Shown: positions 58,401 through 64,000 of the stretch, piece after piece
How positions within the stretch are numbered: the first letter of the stretch is position 1
How the letters are laid out: every line of letters begins with the position of its first letter
From: Lepidurus packardi
Lineage: Eukaryota > Arthropoda > Branchiopoda > Notostraca > Triopsidae
Assembly: GCA_023053545.1 (NCBI GenBank)
Contig: JAKZAN010000001.1
Coordinates: 10,746,565 to 10,810,564, forward strand
Direction: 5' to 3'
Length of the DNA stretch: 64,000 nucleotides
Program-made: the position numbers and the translations under genes
The notes under the pieces: generated by a model
What the model saw: only the letters and a program-made list of their open reading frames with translations
The model's database searches: none
What the model was told of the DNA's origin: nothing

Positions 58401-61033
58401 TCATTGCGCGGAACAAAATTGGGCCGTCAACGCCTTCAGGCCACTCTGCCGTCTGCTCCACGCCCCCTGACGTGCCCTTTAAGAACCCAGACAACGTAGA
58501 AGGGCGTGGGACCACGCCTACCAATCTTGTCGTCACTTGGAATGTAAGCTTTAATTATTATATGGTATTATGGATTATTTATTATTATTATTATTGGCGT
58601 TTGGGGAATTCTTACGTCTAGACGGTCGCAGAAATTGATCATAACGCGCCGGGGTTTAGGTATCGCGTGTATTGGCGAAAGGATATACAGGGCGAGAGTT
58701 GGAATATCGAGGATATTACGGATTGGCGCCAAGGGTCCTTAGTGGTCCCGGATCAACCCACTTTCCGGCGTTATCGTATGAAAGTAGTGGCCATCAATTC
58801 CAAAGGAGAAGCCAATGTGGCGGCTCAAGAAGTTACGGGCTACTCGGGCGAAGACGTGCCTATGCAAGCACCCACTAATTTCACCCTAATTGAAGTGATG
58901 GACGCCAAAAGCGCCTTGCTGTCGTGGAATCCAGTGGCGGAAGACACAGTCCAAGGACACTTTAAAGGCTACAAGGTAAAGAAACCAAGTCAAAAAGCAG
59001 ACATGTGCATTTTTATTTTCCATTACTTTTTCAGTATTTTTCTTCAGTAGTTTATTATAACTTACTATGGACTCATTAATGAACTCGTTTTAGATTGAAA
59101 CCTGGACAGATAAGGAAGGGGACGCGCGACCACGTGAATTGGTGGTCTCTAAGGACGCCACCAAAGCTTTGGTACGCAAGTTTGTGCCCCATTCGGTGAA
59201 CCGAGTGCGCGTGCGCGTCATCAACTCGGCGTACCATGGTCCCGCCTCCGAAGTTTTAACGTTTAACACGCCCCAAGGCCGTCCGGGAGCGGTGGATAGC
59301 TTTGAGGCACTCTCCATGGGTTCCTCGGCGCTTTTACTCATGTGGAAGCAGCCAGAAGAGCCCAATGGTATCCTGACGGGCTATCGAATCTACTACCAGA
59401 AGGTAGAAAGCACCCAAGTAGGTCCTTTGCGCGAAAGGGAACCGCCCATTATGGATCCCTTCGAGACCAGAGCGAAATTGGCGGGATTAGAGCCCAATAG
59501 CAAGTACCGGCTCCATATTAAGGCCACGACGATGGCTGGCGAAGGCGAAGGGTACTTTATCGAGCGCAATACCGGTGGCTTGACGCCCTACGCACCAGAC
59601 GCGCCCCATTTTGCCTGGCAGCAAGTCGAACTCGACAATGAAATGCCAGGAATACGAGTCAAGTGGATGCCCAATGTGGACGGACGGCCTGGCGCTCATT
59701 TCTACGTCCAATACAAGTAACTTAACTTTCCATGAACATTTCTTGAATTTTTTGTTTATTTTGGATTTCTTGCAGGAGGAAGGGCGAGACGATGTACGAG
59801 TCCAGCACTGAAGAGTTTTATGAGACGTTTATCATCGTCAGAGGCTTGGAATCAGGACAGTTGTACGATTTTAGAGTAGTTTCGGTTGATGGTGACCATT
59901 CTACCCCCAGTGATCCTGAAGAAGTTGAAATTTATTCTGCGGGTAAACAAATGAACGACATTTTTTGTTTGATTCAGAATTCTCCTTGTTTCTCTTTTTT
60001 TTTATTTGCTTAATTTTTTCTAATTTTTCTTAGTAATGGGTAATTTTGATTTTTTTTTTTTTTTTTTTTTTAAATAGATGGTCCATATGTCCAAGCCAAC
60101 GAGAGTGTAGCCACGGCAGGCTGGTTTATTGGGATGATGCTAGCCTTGGTTTTCTTACTGTTGGTCCTTGTCCTGGTATGCGTGGTAAAACGCAACCGCG
60201 GAGGAAAGTACGCCGTCCATGAACGCGAATATGCGCAAGGAAGAAGCGAATTAGATGAACCTGGATTCACGGAATATTCCAATCCGTAAGTTTTTATTTC
60301 CTGACTTATTTTCAGTTTTCATTTTTTCCTGCTTTTTTTCAAAAGAAATATTTTCTTCTTTAATTTATTTGTTATAAAATAAATTTCTGAATTAAGATTT
60401 TTTATTGGGATAAATTTCTTGTTTAGTTTTTAATCAATGAAATTGTTTATTTTTGCCTAAACGGCTCATGTTTCTTTCTCGTTAAGCTTTCATTTTCGTA
60501 TTCCCAACTTGGGTTTGCGAAATGTTGACTTTAGTTGACTCAGTTGTTAAAAATGAATGCCTTTAGTGACTTCACGGTGTACTTAATTTATCTGGGAGTT
60601 TTCTTCACATAAAGTTTCTCTTTCATCTCTCACATTTCAATTAGCGTGGGCAGTAGTCGGTCACAAAGTAAAGCTTCGATGGGCAGTGATGTGAAGATTC
60701 CGCCTGAGAGCGACACGGATTCCATGGCGGAATATGGCGATGGAGAAGCAGGTAACTGTTTTGCTTTGAAATATTTTTTTTTCCTTGTTATTGACTTACA
60801 ATGAGAATCTCTTTTAATCCTATTGCAATTTTGGAATGACATGAATGCCATAATCAAGCATGTGAGGCATGAGAGGAATTTATTTTTTCTACGTTATTTT
60901 TGTGTTGGATTGGTTTGTTTTTATATTTCCTTGACATGCAGATGGTGGTATTGGCGAAGATGGCTCGTTTATTGGCAAGTACGGCCGCCCACCACGGAAT
61001 GACCAGTCCTCGGCCTTTGCTACTTTAGTTTAA
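55486..61033 (+). CDS. Nrg: Neuroglian (L1CAM-family cell-adhesion molecule)
   Basis: Homophilic neural and epithelial adhesion receptor. Exons 55486-55546, 55647-55776, 55856-56165, 56277-56416, 56499-56848, 56964-57239, 57356-57533, 57642-57733, 57836-58117, 58176-58543, 58622-58975, 59094-59716, 59776-59942, 60078-60285, 60645-60751 and 60942-61033 give 1245 residues in frame. Order: signal peptide (MARPGLPWSLLCLLPF), six Ig domains (each with a DxGxYxC-type end, such as DIGQYQCFATNEWG and DEGNYECDASNG), five fibronectin III domains, one membrane helix (about 1123-1148, WFIGMMLALVFLLLVLVLVCVV), and a cytosolic tail with KRNRGGKY. This last exon encodes the ankyrin-binding motif as FIGKY. 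The cytosolic exons and an alternative last exon follow the fly gene plan. The start was chosen for the signal peptide and its acceptor-flanked 5' side. Confidence 0.95.
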
Positions 61034-61653
61034 GAACCAAAATATGTGTTTGTAGCAAGTTACATAGTGCCTGCAGAAGTCGTCTTTTTTTCATACATTC
61101 CACCGTTTTCCTTTTTTGTTTCATCAGGTAAATAATACTTTGTTTGCTAATCTTTGTTTATTTTGAAGGAGCATGGAGTTATTGTTTATCCTTATTTTTT
61201 TCGATGAGAGCATACTAAATAGCTTAATAGTGCTATTTTTGCTAAAATAATGCTACTTTGAAAAGGCATTTTTTCTTCCCAATTTTTGCATTATTGGAGA
61301 AATGGATTGTATTTATAAAGGCAGCAGTCCTTAGTAATCAATGTTCAAATAACGTGCGTTTTATATGAATAATGTCGGTAAAATGAACTAGATAAGTCAT
61401 TTGAAGATTAGAGCGATTGGATTCAGTTTAGCGCTGAATCTGATCTTTAAAGATTTTTTTAAATAATAATAACCGGCTTAGCTCTGAAATCGGATTTCAT
61501 AAAAATTTTCGCTTTAGTATTTCACTTTCAAATTTAACTCAAGTTGCTTGGCGTTTGAAAAATGTTTTGACCACTTTCTGTGCAAACAAGACTTGAAACG
61601 ATGTCCACGTAAATGAAACAGACAACTAATTTCGGGCTTTTGGATTTCCCTAG
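61034..61653 (+). other. Nrg: 3' UTR of proximal neuroglian form / intron before the distal exon
   Basis: Non-coding, AT-rich. It would be 3' UTR if the proximal exon is used and intron if the distal exon is used. No other feature was seen. Confidence 0.5.
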
Positions 61654-61742
61654 GGGAGTTTGCGGAAAACGGGTCTTTCATTGGACAGTACGGACCGCGG
61701 AAGGGGGGCCATCCTTCTCCCAATTTGGCCACTTTTGTGTGA
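61654..61742 (+). CDS. Nrg: Alternative last coding exon of neuroglian (FIGQY form)
   Basis: An acceptor, TTTCCCTAG, at 61653 opens a frame in the same phase as the 60942 exon. It encodes a second, different tail with GSFIGQYG and the ending LATFV before a TGA. The proximal exon has GSFIGKYG and ends FATLV. The parallel ends show that the two exons arose by duplication and are used as alternatives, giving a protein of 1244 residues with this one. Fly neuroglian likewise has two C-terminal forms. Confidence 0.85.
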
Positions 61743-64000
61743 GCGGGGAAATGCCACAATTACCACACACACACATACACAGACACGCGTATCTAAACCA
61801 ATTCAACCCACGTCCTCAATAAGTATTTCGTCGATTTCATTAGCGAAGTAGTGGGCGGAGTTGAAACCAGATCAAATCTCCCAAAGCAAGTTTTTATCCA
61901 GCAGCAGCAAAAAAAAAAAAATATGGGCAGGGTTTTTTAATCAACAAAATTTGCGCTTTTTCGGATAAGTGCAATGGGCTGCTAAGTTGAAATAAGAAAT
62001 TTTTGGAATTGGGGAGGTTAACTTATGTGTTGGTGCGTTTAGCGCTCGTTTTCCTCAGTAACAAATTCGTATACCTCTTCGCTTTTTGTTATAGTGATGT
62101 GCACGTGTGTGGAAATTGTTCTTTTGACTTTTTCTTCGAATTTTTTTTCCCGAAAATTTTCCGTTTTGGTGCAAAACAAAAATCCGCGTTTCTTAGCCCT
62201 GCCTTTTTTGTGTTAAAAAATTTCGGGTGGAAATCGGAAGTTTTTGCTGTGCACAAACATTGGCCTTAGCGCAATTGAAAAAAGAGTGGAGAACAGGAAA
62301 AAATGTCAATATGTTTAAGAAAAGCGAAAAAGGCACAAGGGAAAGAGAAAAGGGGTGGAGCCAATTGGATGTCATTTTGGCCATTTAGATCTGAATCGTA
62401 GGGGCTTGACTTTTGTGATTTTGGAGTTAAGATTTTTTCATTATTTTTTTCTAATTAGAACAGCTAATTAGGGCAGCTCCTTAGTGAGTACATTTTTGCG
62501 AAAAAAATCTGCAGAACTGACCATTCCTCCTTTGCCAAAAAGAAAACGCGCCAGGATTTAATTTTTTTTTGTTTGTAATCGGTAATGACTTATTTAGTTT
62601 TGCCTGAGCATTCAAGTGCAGCTTTGAGTATTCACGTATTTTTTACAATTATTCTCTTTTGAATTTTTTTAAAATCCGAAACCCAGTGGCTTTAATTTTA
62701 AAAGGGGTGGGGGGGGGGGGCAGCCATCTTTGTCAATCCGTCTACATTTTGTGTAATAGCTTGTGGCAGCCGCAGACGAATTAATCTAGTTTGTTTTTTC
62801 TGTTCAGTTTAAATTTTTCATTTGTCCTTAATTGCGCAGTTAAATTTACCTCGTTTTGTAATTCCAGCTGATTCACCCGAATAAATGTGCCTCATCAGTT
62901 TCTTTTCAAAAATGCTCCTGGTTTCTTCTGGTTTTGCAATAATTCCGACCTTCTGTGGTCCAACAAAATAAATTAAACGAAAGAAAAAAGAATAACAAGT
63001 TCCGGCCGGAACTTTCCCTTCCTTTGTAACACAAACGTAAGCAAGGAAGGGCTTGGACTAATGTATTGAATGGTATGTTTTCTCTTTTAATTCTTTGATT
63101 GAGGTTAGGCTTTTTCAGCCTCTTTTGGAGGTAGGGGGGGGGGGGGAGTCAAGTGGCAAGTCGTGGATTTATCTCGGTCTGGTTTGGTAGTTTTTTTAGT
63201 TTGATGGTCGACATGCCAGAAAGAGACAAGAAATCGTGGGTATTGATTGGCTCTACGGGGAAGCGAGGAGTTAATGGACGAAGAAAGAGAGAGTCCTTGA
63301 GGGGCCTGATAATGACTTATTGGACCAAGTTTTTACTATCTCACGTCCCGTGCCAAGTAAGCACACTGCCAGATGTATATCTTTTAACTTAAGTTCCAAA
63401 CTTTAACATCACACTAGATATTTAGCGATATTTTTATTTTATATTACTTGAAGTGTGATAAAGCAGATACTTTACCACCCACCAATTCCTAAGCTGATAC
63501 TTTTGAGCGTATCAGTCTTTGACCTTGGGCGTTAATTATTAAGGTTAGTACCAGCTTTAGCACACTTCTAGTATTTACCTTTTTGCATTAGCGTTTGCAC
63601 TTCTTTTTGCTTTTTAGAGCAGGAAACAAAGCACTAGACTGTACAACCGTTTAGCTTCATATTGAGTTGTAGCACACTTCCAGCTCTAGATCTTTAGATT
63701 ATATTTAGCATCAGTTTTAGCCTTAACATTAGTCCTAGGGTTATAGCTCCATTTAACGATAGCGCTAAGAAAATTGAACATAGTGCTGGTAACCATTAAC
63801 GATAGCGTTAGCCGTAGCAGTTTGTAGTGTCAGTTCCATGGATTAGCTTTCAGTATCTGTATAGCTTTTACTGGACGGTCTTTTGCCTAATCAGTTTAGC
63901 CAAAGTGTCCGTGTTGGGTGACAAGGGAATTCCTGCTCTTGCAAGGTGCCTGTGTTGTTTGCTTATCTCCATAACTTCTCCCCAGTAAACGTTTCTGTGC
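61743..64000. other. Downstream non-coding region
   Basis: Probably begins with the 3' UTR of the distal neuroglian form. A CA run near 61764 and G runs near 62706-62720 and 63127-63147 are low-complexity. Between 63490 and 63850, TTAGC-type phrases recur loosely. No gene was recognised on either strand. Confidence 0.5.

Noticed and set aside
61990-62270. Plus-strand ORF downstream of neuroglian
   Set aside because: Phe-rich AT-derived frame without domain, splice or homology signs.

Overview
This is a stretch of a eukaryotic nuclear genome, almost certainly an arthropod. It has many small exons joined by short GT-AG introns (mostly about 50-100 bp). The gene set is arthropod-like: neuroglian, an IL-17-type cystine-knot protein, gustatory-receptor-like fragments, a P5B ATPase and an MFSD6-type transporter. 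A small-genome crustacean such as a branchiopod of the Daphnia type would fit, but the species is an inference. No tools were run. Exon borders were placed by hand from splice signals, codon phase and remembered family structure. For every multi-exon gene called as intact, the exon phases add up.

Layout. 1-5346 (minus): an M1 aminopeptidase N, 14 exons, whose 3' end runs off the window. 5347-8379: mostly non-coding, with a hairpin MITE and one unrecognised ORF. 8380-11726 (plus): a membrane-anchored trefoil/GH31 alpha-glucosidase-like protein with a degraded active site. About 12.1-21.0 kb: a transposon nest. A minus-strand Ty3/gypsy copy is split in two by a plus-strand Ty3/gypsy copy, whose 5' LTR was itself entered by an intron-bearing Tc1-type DNA transposon. 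21294-24092 (plus): a secreted cytokine-like precursor with an IL-17-like cystine-knot region behind a furin-type site, followed by a very long acidic tail. 24225-30664 (minus): a P5B (ATP13A) ATPase. 31836-35867 (minus): an MFSD6-like transporter. 36928-37487 (plus): a MIC13/QIL1-like MICOS subunit. 37610-38799 (minus): RNase H2 catalytic subunit A. 39.1-42.3 kb (minus): two tandem, decaying seven-helix receptor genes, probably gustatory-receptor-like. 42919-45097 (minus): proteasome subunit PSMD3/Rpn3, divergent from 45476-49939 (plus), the exosome helicase MTR4. 50.3-61.7 kb (plus): neuroglian (L1CAM family), with a probable upstream non-coding exon, a roughly 5-kb first intron carrying a (TA)n block of about 240 bp, and two alternative last exons that each encode an ankyrin-binding FIG(K/Q)Y motif. 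61.7-64 kb: no gene seen.

The genes are independent housekeeping, digestive, neural and immune-type loci; no operon logic is expected. The items most worth following up are the cytokine with the acidic tail, the three-level transposon nest with its spliced Tc1 transposase, the degraded GH31 enzyme and the alternative neuroglian tails. Three different MITE-like inverted-repeat elements sit inside introns of host genes.
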